Positions 15,781 through 22,845 of a DNA stretch of 38,148 nt are shown piece after piece. How positions within the stretch are numbered: position 1 is the stretch's first letter; each line of letters starts with the position of its first letter. Both the position numbers and the translations under genes were made by a program. Under the pieces are notes generated by a model. The model had not been told where the DNA came from and searched no databases. It was given only the letters and a program-made list of their open reading frames with translations. Source of the stretch: an uncultured Spirochaetota bacterium (GTDB lineage Bacteria > Spirochaetota > Spirochaetia > Treponematales > UBA12059); the NCBI GenBank assembly GCA_937873275.1, contig CALMRC010000095.1, positions 1-38,148 on the forward strand, written 5' to 3'.

Positions 15781-16564
15781 GCGGACCATACGCCTGGACC
15801 TGTCCTACGACGGGACGGATTTCTCGGGCTGGCAGCGGCAGAGGAACGCCCGGTCCGTCCAGGAGGAGCTGGAGACGGCCCTGGCGGCCCTCCACGGCCA
15901 CCCGGTGGAGGCGATCGGGGCGGGACGGACGGACGCGGGGGTCCACGCCCGGATGCAGACGGCCCATTTCCGGACGGACCTGCCCTCGATCCCCGGAGAC
16001 CGCTTCCGCCTGGCCCTGAACCGGTTCCTTCCGCGGGATATCCGGATCCAGGAGTCCCGGGAGGCGGATCCGGATTTCCACGCCCGGTACGACGCCCGCC
16101 TGCGGAGCTACCGGTATTTCATCGAGCCTTCCCGGGAATGTCCCCCCTGGCGGGCCCGGTACGCCTGGCACCTCCGCCGCCGCCCGGATTTGGGCTCCCT
16201 GAACGCCATGGCCTCGTCCCTGATCGGGGAGACGGACTTCACGGCCTTCTCCAGCGCCCGGGATCCCGCGGAAAACCGGTACCGCTACGTATACTCCGCC
16301 TCCTGGAGATACGAGGACGGCCAGGCGGTCTTCGAGATCTCCGCGAACGCCTTCCTCTGGCGCATGGTCCGGTCCCTGGTGGGCTCCATGGTCGAGTACG
16401 AAGGGGAGGGACGGGACCCCTCCTGGATGCGGGAGGTACTGGAATCCCGGGACCGTAGCCGCGCCGGCTCCACGGCCCCGGCCTGCGGTCTCTTCCTCTG
16501 GAACGTCGAATACTACCGGCAGCCCACCCGCTCCAGTCGATACGGGGATGATTTTTCAGATTGA
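15773..16564 (+). CDS. truA: tRNA pseudouridine(38-40) synthase
   Basis: A 263-residue enzyme that converts uridines 38-40 of the tRNA anticodon stem to pseudouridine. Landmarks are LSYDGTDFSGWQRQ at the start, the catalytic motif GAGRTDAGVHA with Asp54, DFTAFSSARDP in the middle and FLWRMVRSLVGSM near the end. It overlaps the DUF2225 stop by 8 bases and is the last gene of the folP operon; its 3' end meets the inverted-repeat element at 16598-16783. The final 15 residues are unremarkable. Confidence 0.96.
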   Translation: MSERTIRLDLSYDGTDFSGWQRQRNARSVQEELETALAALHGHPVEAIGAGRTDAGVHARMQTAHFRTDLPSIPGDRFRLALNRFLPRDIRIQESREADPDFHARYDARLRSYRYFIEPSRECPPWRARYAWHLRRRPDLGSLNAMASSLIGETDFTAFSSARDPAENRYRYVYSASWRYEDGQAVFEISANAFLWRMVRSLVGSMVEYEGEGRDPSWMREVLESRDRSRAGSTAPACGLFLWNVEYYRQPTRSSRYGDDFSD

Positions 16565-16597
16565 AGTGCGTCAGCGAGGGACCCATTAATAATTGAA

Positions 16598-16783
16598 CCA
16601 CAGAGGCACAGAGTACACAGAGAAAGAGAAATATGTAAATGTAGACAGAGTAACGGGATAAATTGGACCGCAGGATGGAGCGTCGCGATGTCCCCATCGC
16701 AATTCATCCTGTTCATCCTTGGGCAATCTTGTTCATCTTGTCCCCTTCTCCCGTTTTTACTCTGTGTCTCTGTGCCTCTGTGG
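16598..16783. repeat. Long imperfect inverted-repeat (MITE-like) element
   Basis: Terminal arms at 16598-16622 and 16759-16783 are nearly perfect reverse complements (CCACAGAGGCACAGAG on one side). Inside, ACAGAGTAA/CGGGA at 16644-16657 matches 16749-16765 inverted. At the centre CAGGATG (16671-16677) pairs with CATCCTG (16705-16711) and GCGATG (16685-16690) with CATCGC (16695-16700). The arms are built of loose 8-9 base units (CACAGAG). It encodes no protein and fills the gap between the convergent truA and mscS, so it may also act as a two-way terminator. It is far more AT-rich than its surroundings. Confidence 0.8.
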
Positions 16784-16804
16784 CGCATTGTTATAAAAGG
16801 CGGC

Positions 16805-17650
16805 CTATCCCTTTTTCTGGTACACCGTCAGGGTCTGGAAGGCGAATTCGACCCCCTCCTCGTCGAACCGGCGCTTTATGTCGACGTGCATGGAGTTCTT
16901 CACGTCCACGAAATCGTCCTTCGCGAACCAGACGCCGAAGAAGAGGTTGATCCCGCTGTCCCCGAAGCCCTCGACGATGAAAATGGGGGCCGGGTTCCGG
17001 AGCACCCAGGGGTTAGAATCCGCCGTCTCCGCCAGGATGCGCCGGGCCTTCTCGATGTCGTCCCGGTAGGTGATGGACAGGTTGATGTTCAGGCGGCGGA
17101 TCGGGTATCGGGTCACGTTGGTGATGTTCGACTTGACCAGGGTCTCGTTGGGGATCCGGACCAGCCGGTTGTCGAAGGTCTTGAGCTTCACGGAGAGCAT
17201 GTCGATGGAGTCCACGATCCCCACGGTCCCGCCCCCCACGTCCAGGACGTCCCCCACGGCGTAGGCCTTCTCGGTCAGCAGGAAGATGCCGCTGATCAGG
17301 TTGGAAATGGAGGTCTGGGCCGCGAAGCCGATCGCGATTCCCGCGATGCCGGCGGCTCCCAGGAGGGCGGAAAGGTCCAGGCCCGCCGCGTTGGCCAGGT
17401 TCACCGCCACCAGGAAGAATCCCGTGTAGCGGACGAACTTGACTAGAAGCTCCGAGGTCCGGGGGGACAGGGTCTTCCGGGTCAGGCGGCCCGTTATTCC
17501 CGTCGCGATCCGCACCACGATCAGCCCGAGCGCCAGGATGCCCGCGAGCTTGAGGGCCGTTCCCAGGGCCTCCAGGGTGAGCAGGTTGTTCAGGGATTCC
17601 TTCAGGTTCAGGTTCTCGAGAGCCCGGACTGCGGGGTTGGTACCCTGCAT
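16805..17650 (-). CDS. mscS: Small-conductance mechanosensitive channel, MscS family
   Basis: A 281-residue inner-membrane channel that opens under membrane tension to release solutes during osmotic downshock. It has membrane segments at about residues 28-50 and 70-90, the pore-lining helix at 95-125 with the Gly/Ala-packed pattern LLGAAGIAGIAIGFAAQT, the beta domain (VGDVLDVGGGTVGIVDSI, then RIPNETLV) and a cytoplasmic alpha/beta end. Length is typical of E. coli-type MscS. A strong ribosome site (AAGGAGG) precedes the ATG. It follows the DUF432 gene by 23 bases on the same strand and is probably co-transcribed with it. Confidence 0.95.
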   Translation of the reverse strand: MQGTNPAVRALENLNLKESLNNLLTLEALGTALKLAGILALGLIVVRIATGITGRLTRKTLSPRTSELLVKFVRYTGFFLVAVNLANAAGLDLSALLGAAGIAGIAIGFAAQTSISNLISGIFLLTEKAYAVGDVLDVGGGTVGIVDSIDMLSVKLKTFDNRLVRIPNETLVKSNITNVTRYPIRRLNINLSITYRDDIEKARRILAETADSNPWVLRNPAPIFIVEGFGDSGINLFFGVWFAKDDFVDVKNSMHVDIKRRFDEEGVEFAFQTLTVYQKKG

Positions 17651-17673
17651 GGCGGTTCCTCCTTGGGGTTGCC

Positions 17674-18444
17674 TCAGATGCCCGTGATGTACCGGAGCAG
17701 ATCCATGCCCCGGGTGAAGAACCGTTCCTCGGGGCCCTTACGCGCCGGGTGGCGCACCTCCATCCTGCCCAGCAGGGGATCCATGCCCCGCTTCGGCTTG
17801 ACCTGCACGCCGTCCGCGGTGAAGGAGCACAGGACCCGGTCGGTGGCGTAGATGCCTTCCCCGCCGTAGACGGACAGGATGTCCGTAGGAATGCAGAGGC
17901 GGGAAAGATTCATTCCCTCGGCCATGTCGTTCCGCACGGATACCGGGCACACCGCCACGGCGGGGGAGGGGTTCCCGAGGAACCGGCCCAACTCCTCCGC
18001 GGCGTTGAAATCGGACACGACGGCCTCGCAGAGGATGCCCTCCTGGGGGCTTCCGAACCAGGAGTTCTTCCGGCGTTGCAGGGGGACGGAAGCCAGGATC
18101 GTCCCCGCCGCGGCCAGGATCTCCGCCTGAAGGGGAAGGAACACGTACCCGTCCAGCTCCACTCCCGGGAGGATGGAGATCGTCGGTTCCAACTGGACCT
18201 CGTAGGGCCGGGGGGAGAGGGCCGGGCGGAGGGTAAGCTCGGCGGCCCCCAGCAGGGCCGAGTACCGCCATTCCAGGTCCTTGGGAGGATTCCGGAGGGC
18301 CGAGGCCGGGGCGGGCCGCAGGGGGCGGTCCGGGTACTCCACGGCGATTCCCCACAGGACACCCTCGGCGCGGAAGTAGATGCCGGCGCCCGGGAAGCGG
18401 ATCCCGTAGGTGGTTCCGGGCGAGAGGGTGAAGGTGGACCACAT
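17674..18444 (-). CDS. DUF432-like protein upstream of mscS
   Basis: A 256-residue soluble protein rich in beta-type hydrophobic stretches, with no signal peptide or membrane segment. Size and pattern (TLSPGTTYGIRFPG at the start, LPLQAEILAAAGTILASVPL mid-protein, GIYATDRVLC late) fit DUF432, a family of unknown function. My recollection is that it often neighbours MscS genes, and here mscS follows after 23 bases. A link to channel function or osmotic stress is inferred from this context only. A GGAGG ribosome site precedes the ATG. The family call would need a profile search. Confidence 0.7.
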   Translation of the reverse strand: MWSTFTLSPGTTYGIRFPGAGIYFRAEGVLWGIAVEYPDRPLRPAPASALRNPPKDLEWRYSALLGAAELTLRPALSPRPYEVQLEPTISILPGVELDGYVFLPLQAEILAAAGTILASVPLQRRKNSWFGSPQEGILCEAVVSDFNAAEELGRFLGNPSPAVAVCPVSVRNDMAEGMNLSRLCIPTDILSVYGGEGIYATDRVLCSFTADGVQVKPKRGMDPLLGRMEVRHPARKGPEERFFTRGMDLLRYITGI

Positions 18445-18521
18445 GGCTTCCTCCGGTGCTCCGGACGCTTCGCCTTCCGCGGTCGGGAGGCGTCGCCCGG
18501 GTTCGATATCGGCCGGCTCGG

Positions 18522-18550
18522 TTGTCCGGGTGCCGGGAAACCCGTATACT
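18522..18550 (+). promoter_or_regulatory. Predicted promoter of the pseudouridine synthase gene
   Basis: TTGTCC (18522-18527), 17 bases, TATACT (18545-18550), leaving a leader of about 75 bases before the ATG at 18634. The remainder of this 189-base divergent gap shows no gene. Confidence 0.6.
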
Positions 18551-18633
18551 CGGATCCGCGCGGCCAGTCCTTACGATACAGGATATTCCGGACGGGCTCA
18601 ACCGTCGGAACCGGAAACCGCGCGGGAAGGGAT

Positions 18634-19626
18634 ATGGAATCCTTCGAAGGGACCGTCGAGGGACCCGGGGGCACCCGGCTCGACGTCTACGTGGCGGAAA
18701 CCCTGGGGCTCCTGACGCGATCCCAGTTCAAGGCCCGCCTGCGCTCCGCCCGGGTGAACGGCAAGCCCGTCAAGGCCTCCCGCATCCTCAAGACCGGGGA
18801 TTCCCTGTCCCTGTCCTGGGAGGAGGAACCTCCTTCGGGCCTGGAGCCCGAGGACATCCCCCTGACGGTCCTGTACGAGGACGCCCGGACGATCGTCCTG
18901 GACAAGGCCCAGGGCATGGTGACCCATCCCGCCCACGGGAACTGGCGGGGAACCCTGGCCAACGCCCTGGCCGGCCGGCTCTCGGCGGCCCGGAGGTCGC
19001 GGGACGAGGGGGGCCCCGATGGGCGGTCCTCCGGCGCCCCGGACCGCGCCGGGATCGTCCACCGTCTGGACAAGGACACCTCGGGGGTGATCATCGCCGC
19101 CAAGGACGCGGAAGCCCAGGAGTACCTCTCGGCCCAGTTCCGGGACCGTCGGGTCCTCAAGGAGTACCTGGCCCTCGTCGCGGCCCCCCTTCCCGCCCCG
19201 GCCGGCCGGGTGGAGGGCCGCATGGGCCGGGATCCCCGGGACCGGAAGCGGTTCGCCCCCGTGGAGAAGGGCGGCAAGACGGCCGTGACGGACTGGAAGG
19301 TGCTCCAGGAGTACGGCCCCTACCGGCTGGTGGCCCTGCGGCCCCGGACCGGCCGGACCCACCAGCTCCGAGTCCACATGAAGGCCCTGGGTTCCCCCAT
19401 CCTCGGGGATCCCCTCTACGGTCGCCGGGATCCGAGGTTCCCCGAGGCCACCCTGATGCTCCATGCCCGGCGGCTCCGCATTCTCCTGCCCGGCCATGCC
19501 GAGCCGTCCACCTTCACCGCGGAGGTCCCGGAACACTTCCGCCGGGCCCTGGCGGCCCTCCGAAGGGAGTTTCCGGATGGTCTCCAGGATACATCCAACA
19601 GGATGGACAAGATTTCGTCGGATTAA
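18634..19626 (+). CDS. RluA/RluD-family pseudouridine synthase
   Basis: A 330-residue enzyme that makes pseudouridine in ribosomal RNA. It has an S4 RNA-binding domain (about residues 12-65: TRLDVYVAETL, RVNGKPVKAS) and a catalytic domain with the signature HRLDKDTSG and nucleophile Asp146. RPRTGRTHQLRVHM and the final GDPLYG segment are also typical. The start ATG follows GGGAAGGG. The last 11 or so codons (from 19593) and the stop codon are supplied by the inverted-repeat element at 19593-19705, so the C-terminal tail TSNRMDKISSD is not native sequence. Which rRNA position is modified (RluA-, C- or D-like) cannot be decided. Confidence 0.93.
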   Translation: MESFEGTVEGPGGTRLDVYVAETLGLLTRSQFKARLRSARVNGKPVKASRILKTGDSLSLSWEEEPPSGLEPEDIPLTVLYEDARTIVLDKAQGMVTHPAHGNWRGTLANALAGRLSAARRSRDEGGPDGRSSGAPDRAGIVHRLDKDTSGVIIAAKDAEAQEYLSAQFRDRRVLKEYLALVAAPLPAPAGRVEGRMGRDPRDRKRFAPVEKGGKTAVTDWKVLQEYGPYRLVALRPRTGRTHQLRVHMKALGSPILGDPLYGRRDPRFPEATLMLHARRLRILLPGHAEPSTFTAEVPEHFRRALAALRREFPDGLQDTSNRMDKISSD

Positions 19627-19705
19627 CAAGATTGGGGTTGAACGGGAAATATTTTTTTCTCAATTCCATCATGCATCTTGTAGGATCTTGTAAATCTTGT
19701 TGGAT
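19593..19705. repeat. Inverted-repeat element with ACAAGAT-type units
   Basis: The left arm begins ATCCAACA (19593-19600) and the right arm ends with its complement TGTTGGAT (19698-19705). Both arms carry several ACAAGAT or ATCTTGT units about 9 bases apart. The arms align with a few mismatches and fold into a long hairpin around an AT-rich loop with a T-run. It overlaps the last codons of the pseudouridine synthase gene and is clearly AT-rich against a GC-rich background. It resembles the element at 16598-16783 in design and shares words such as CAGGATG, but it is not the same sequence. Confidence 0.75.
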
Positions 19706-19720
19706 TTATGAAATAAACGC

Positions 19721-19740
19721 GCCCCGCCGGAAGGCGGGGC
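19721..19740 (-). terminator. Terminator of the RRM gene
   Basis: GCCCCGCC (19721-19728), loop GGAA, GGCGGGGC (19733-19740). Read on the minus strand it is followed by GCGTTTATTTCAT, a T-rich tail, so it should end transcripts from the RRM gene. Confidence 0.75.
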
Positions 19741-19777
19741 GTCGGAATCCGTCGCGGGCCCGGAGGCCGCCGGGGAA

Positions 19778-20068
19778 TCAGTATCGGCGGGGGCGGTCCC
19801 CGTAGCCCCCGGAGGAACGGGGCTTGTCCAGGGCTTCGCTGACGCGCAGCTGGCGACCCTCGAATTCCTTGCCGTCCAGGGCCTGGATGGCGGACTGGGC
19901 GGCCGCCTCGTCGGTCATCTCCACGAAGGCGAAGCCCTTGGATCGACCCGTGACGCGGTCCATCACGACGTTCACGGACTCCACCTCCCCGTATTGGGAG
20001 AAGAGATTGCTCAGGCCGGATTCGGTGGTGGAGAAGCTGATGTTCCCCACATAGATCTTTTTAGCCAT
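19778..20068 (-). CDS. RRM-type RNA-binding protein
   Basis: A 96-residue protein made of one RNA recognition motif. RNP2 is IYVGNI (residues 5-10) and RNP1 is KGFAFVEM (44-51), with the aromatic residues that stack on RNA bases. A short basic, Gly/Ser/Arg/Tyr tail (RSSGGYGDRPRRY) follows. I chose the ATG at 20068 since the motif starts at once and the frame upstream is leader sequence. Bacterial single-RRM proteins of this size, in cyanobacteria and others, are often cold-induced RNA chaperones; that role is inferred. It has its own promoter (20163-20191), a leader of about 85 bases with a 9-bp hairpin, and a terminator at 19721-19740. Confidence 0.92.
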   Translation of the reverse strand: MAKKIYVGNISFSTTESGLSNLFSQYGEVESVNVVMDRVTGRSKGFAFVEMTDEAAAQSAIQALDGKEFEGRQLRVSEALDKPRSSGGYGDRPRRY

Positions 20069-20110
20069 TCCGGAGATCCTCGGGGTGGGGGCTGCAGGGC
20101 CCCGCCGATT

Positions 20111-20131
20111 CGATCCGCCTAGGGCGGATCG
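20111..20131 (-). promoter_or_regulatory. Hairpin in the RRM gene leader
   Basis: CGATCCGCC (20111-20119) and GGCGGATCG (20123-20131) form a 9-bp stem with a 3-base loop, midway between the predicted start of transcription (about 20157) and the ATG at 20068. There is no T-run, so it is more likely a leader RNA structure or protein-binding site than a terminator. Confidence 0.5.
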
Positions 20132-20162
20132 ACGTCGTTTCGAAAGGAACGGACGCGATATA

Positions 20163-20191
20163 ACTATAGACCTGCCCTCGGGAGCCGTCAA
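20163..20191 (-). promoter_or_regulatory. Promoter of the RRM gene
   Basis: On the minus strand, TTGACG (20191-20186), 17 bases, TATAGT (20168-20163). It diverges from the rny promoter, whose -35 box begins 20 bases away. Confidence 0.75.
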
Positions 20192-20210
20192 TTCCGATCC
20201 AGGTTCTTTC

Positions 20211-20238
20211 TTGACAAATGGTAGTCGATTCGTATAAT
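20211..20238 (+). promoter_or_regulatory. Consensus promoter of rny
   Basis: TTGACA (20211-20216), 16 bases, TATAAT (20233-20238): both boxes match the sigma-70 consensus exactly. The ribosome site AGGAGGAG precedes the ATG at 20267. Confidence 0.9.
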
Positions 20239-20266
20239 CAATTCCTAATAGTAAGCAGGAGGAGCC

Positions 20267-21796
20267 ATGAAGGCTATGGTGTATTTAGCCCTTCCTCTTA
20301 CTGGTTTGATCCTGGGATGGACGATCCGCTGGCTGTATGCCAGATTTCAACTTTCCTCGGCCGAGCAGTCGGCCGAGCGAATAAAACAGGAAGCGGTCAA
20401 GCAAGCCGAGGCCGAGAAGAGGGAGATCCTCGTCGAGGCCAAGGACCAACTCATTCGGGAGAGAAACCAGCAAGAGCGTGAGGTTCGGGAGCGCAGGGCC
20501 GAGCTCCAGAGATTCGAGCGACGGATACTTCAGAAAGAAGAGAGCCTCGACAAGAAGATCCAATCCCTGGACAAGCAGGAGCAGACCCTCCTGGCCCGGG
20601 AGAAGGACGCCCAGGACAAGGAACAGTTCCTGGCGGGCCAGGAGGAGCGGTACCGAAAGGAACTGGAGCGCATCTCCGGCCTGTCCGCCGAGGACGCCAA
20701 GAAGATCATCATCCAGGGCCTGGAGAACGAGGCCAAGCGCGACGCCCAGGTCATCATCAACAAGATCGAGCAGGAAGCCCAGGTAGCGTCGGACCGGCGG
20801 GCCCGGGACATCCTGGTCACCACCATCCAGAGGTTGGCCACGGAAGTGACCACCGAGGTCACGGTCACCAGCGTCAGCCTGCCCTCGGACGAGATGAAGG
20901 GCCGGATCATCGGCCGGGAGGGGCGGAACATCCGCACCCTGGAGACCCTGACCGGAGTGGACGTCATCATCGACGACACCCCGGAGGCGGTCGTCATCTC
21001 CTGTTTCGACCCGGTGCGCCGGGAGATCGCGCGGGTTTCCCTGGAACGGCTCATCTCGGACGGGCGTATCCACCCCGCCCGGATCGAGGAGGTCGTCCAG
21101 AAGGTCACCCGGGAGATCAGCCAGAAGATCTTCGAGGAGGGGGAGAAGGTCGTCTTCGACCTGGGCCTCCACAACATGAATCCCGAGCTGATCAAGGCCC
21201 TGGGACGACTCCACTACCGCACCAGCTACGGCCAGAACGTCCTGGCCCACTCCAAGGAAGTGGCGGTCATCGCGGGCATGCTGGCCGCGGAGATCGGCCT
21301 CAACCGGGAGATCGCCAAGCGCGGGGCCCTGCTCCACGACATCGGCAAGGGCATCGAGACGGATTCGGACCAGAACCACGCGGAGGTCGGCATGGAGCTG
21401 GCCCGCAAGCTCGGGGAGGATCCCCGGGTCATCAACGCGATCGGTTCCCACCACGCGGACGTGGAGCCCTCCTGCCCGGAGAGCGTCATCGTCCAGATGG
21501 CGGACGCGATCAGCGCCGCCCGGCCGGGCGCCCGGCGGGAGACCCTGGACAATTACATCAAGCGGCTGGAGAACCTTGAGAACATCGCGGAGAGTTTCTC
21601 CGGAGTGGACAAGGCCTACGCCATCCAGGCCGGCCGGGAGCTCCGCATCCTGGTGAACAACGAGCAGGTCTCGGACGAGGACGCCAAGGACCTCTGCAAG
21701 TCCATCGCCAAGAAGATCGAGACGGACCTGCGCTACCCCGGACGGATCAAGGTCACGATCATCCGGGAAACCCGCATCGTCGAGTACGCGCGCTAG
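20267..21796 (+). CDS. rny: Ribonuclease Y
   Basis: A 509-residue membrane-anchored endoribonuclease that starts the decay of many messages. It has an N-terminal membrane helix (about residues 3-22), a long Glu/Lys/Arg-rich coiled coil (about 30-150), a KH RNA-binding domain (GRIIGREGRNIRTLE, near 220), and an HD domain with metal-binding His357-Asp358 (LLHDIGKG) and a later HHAD segment. Length and order match the family. It is driven by a consensus promoter and a strong ribosome site. A hairpin cluster and a strong terminator separate it from the ymdB-type gene; rny and ymdB are neighbours in Bacillus too. The first codons use rarer AT-rich synonyms compared with the body. Confidence 0.97.
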   Translation: MKAMVYLALPLTGLILGWTIRWLYARFQLSSAEQSAERIKQEAVKQAEAEKREILVEAKDQLIRERNQQEREVRERRAELQRFERRILQKEESLDKKIQSLDKQEQTLLAREKDAQDKEQFLAGQEERYRKELERISGLSAEDAKKIIIQGLENEAKRDAQVIINKIEQEAQVASDRRARDILVTTIQRLATEVTTEVTVTSVSLPSDEMKGRIIGREGRNIRTLETLTGVDVIIDDTPEAVVISCFDPVRREIARVSLERLISDGRIHPARIEEVVQKVTREISQKIFEEGEKVVFDLGLHNMNPELIKALGRLHYRTSYGQNVLAHSKEVAVIAGMLAAEIGLNREIAKRGALLHDIGKGIETDSDQNHAEVGMELARKLGEDPRVINAIGSHHADVEPSCPESVIVQMADAISAARPGARRETLDNYIKRLENLENIAESFSGVDKAYAIQAGRELRILVNNEQVSDEDAKDLCKSIAKKIETDLRYPGRIKVTIIRETRIVEYAR

Positions 21797-21860
21797 AGCG
21801 TCCTCGACGATGCGGATCGGAATCCTCCGGATTCCGGCTGGCGACGAAAGCGAGTACGCG

Positions 21861-21891
21861 CGATGAAAAAGCGCTGAGCGCTTTTTCATCG
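21861..21891. repeat. 14-bp palindromic hairpin after rny
   Basis: CGATGAAAAAGCGC (21861-21874), loop TGA, and its exact complement (21878-21891). Read in either direction the stem ends in a run of five T, so it may end transcripts on both strands. It is the first of three hairpins in 180 bases. Confidence 0.75.
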
Positions 21892-21896
21892 CGGCC

Positions 21897-21917
21897 ACGA
21901 AGCCCTTCGGGCTTCGT
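21897..21917. repeat. REP-like palindrome, copy 1
   Basis: ACGAAGCCC (21897-21905), loop TTC, GGGCTTCGT (21909-21917). The core GAAGCCCTNCGGGCTTC recurs at 30356-30372 in an unrelated gap, also next to another strong hairpin and followed by a similar GATC-containing tail. Confidence 0.65.
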
Positions 21918-21941
21918 CGAGGTTTGCGGATCGACAAGCGA

Positions 21942-21973
21942 GGGAGCGGCGCGGGGCGCCGCTCCCGTTTTTT
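21942..21973 (+). terminator. Strong intrinsic terminator after rny
   Basis: An 11-bp GC stem, GGGAGCGGCGC (21942-21952) with its complement at 21956-21966, loop GGG, then GTTTTTT. It is placed to end rny transcripts before the ymdB-type gene at 22003. Confidence 0.9.
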
Positions 21974-22002
21974 GGGCCCCCTGGCGGGCCGAGGGGAACT
22001 AC

Positions 22003-22791
22003 GTGCAGGAAACCGTCCGGGTTCTGATGCTGGGAGACGTGATCGGGGATCCGGGCCTGCGGGCGCTCTTCGCGGGGCTGCCGGGACTGATCAAGAAGAC
22101 ACGGGCGGACCTCGTGGTGGCCAACGGGGAGAACGCGGCGGGAGGCTTCGGCATCAACCGGGAAGCCGCGGAGCGGATGTTTTCCGTGGGAATAGACGTC
22201 ATCACCACGGGGAACCACGTCTGGGAGAAGAAGGACGCCGGGGCCCTCCTGGACTCGGATCCCCGGATCCTTCGGCCCGCCAACTACCCGCCCGGGGCGC
22301 CGGGCTCGGGATTCCGGGCCTTCGAGAAGGACGGGGTGTCTTGGCTGGTCCTGTCCCTGCAGGGCCGGGAGCGCCTGTATCCCATCGACTGCCCCTTCCG
22401 GACCGCCAAGGACATCCTCAAGCACCATCGCGGGGCGATCGCGGTCGTGGATTTCCACGCGGAGTCCACGGAGGAGAAGGAGGCCCTGGGCTTCCACCTG
22501 GACAGCGAGGTCTCCGTCGTGGCGGGGACCCACACCCACGTCCAGACCGCGGACGAACGCGTCCTGCCCGGCGGGACGGGCTACATCACGGACCTCGGCA
22601 TGTCCGGTCCCGGGGATTCGGTGATCGGGGTCAAGACCGATATCTGTCTCCGGCGCAGCCTGACCCAGATGCCCCTCAAGATGGAGTCCGCCGAGGGGGA
22701 GGCGGGGATCCAGGGGGCCCTCTTCGAGGTGGAAGTCCGCACCCGGAAGGCCCGGAGCGTCGTACGGATCCGAGCCGAAATCACCCCGTGA
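22003..22791 (+). CDS. ymdB: YmdB-family metallophosphoesterase
   Basis: A 262-residue metal-dependent phosphodiesterase of the TIGR00282/YmdB family. Bacillus YmdB hydrolyses 2',3'-cyclic nucleotides and affects biofilm and motility programmes. The full motif set is present: MLGDVIGDPG, ANGENAAGG, TTGNHVWEKKD, VDFHAESTEEKEALG and GTHTHVQTADE, which supply the two-metal site. The start is GTG at 22003, with GAGGGG (21991-21996) 6 bases ahead. It follows rny, as in Bacillus, but a strong terminator lies between, so it must be transcribed separately or by read-through. No promoter of high quality is visible in the 30 bases between terminator and start. Confidence 0.93.
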   Translation: MQETVRVLMLGDVIGDPGLRALFAGLPGLIKKTRADLVVANGENAAGGFGINREAAERMFSVGIDVITTGNHVWEKKDAGALLDSDPRILRPANYPPGAPGSGFRAFEKDGVSWLVLSLQGRERLYPIDCPFRTAKDILKHHRGAIAVVDFHAESTEEKEALGFHLDSEVSVVAGTHTHVQTADERVLPGGTGYITDLGMSGPGDSVIGVKTDICLRRSLTQMPLKMESAEGEAGIQGALFEVEVRTRKARSVVRIRAEITP

Positions 22792-22811
22792 GGGCGTCCC
22801 GTTCCTTGCCT

Positions 22812-22835
22812 TGGGGTCCGGGAATGACGTATAGT
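22812..22835 (+). promoter_or_regulatory. Predicted promoter of the chemoreceptor-like gene
   Basis: TATAGT (22830-22835) is a clear -10 box. TTGCCT, near 22806-22811, is the -35 candidate at about 18 bases. The ATG at 22846 lies 10 bases after the -10 box and no ribosome site is visible, so the message would have almost no leader. Confidence 0.5.
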
Positions 22836-22845
22836 TGAACCTAGC

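Noticed and set aside
16663-16950. Small plus-strand open frames over the inverted repeat and the mscS 3' end
   Set aside because: They have no ribosome site, lie partly in an AT-rich inverted repeat and run antisense to mscS.
16565-19740. A transposon carrying mscS, DUF432 and the pseudouridine synthase gene between the two inverted-repeat elements
   Set aside because: The two elements have different sequences, there is no transposase, and the genes between them match their neighbours in composition.
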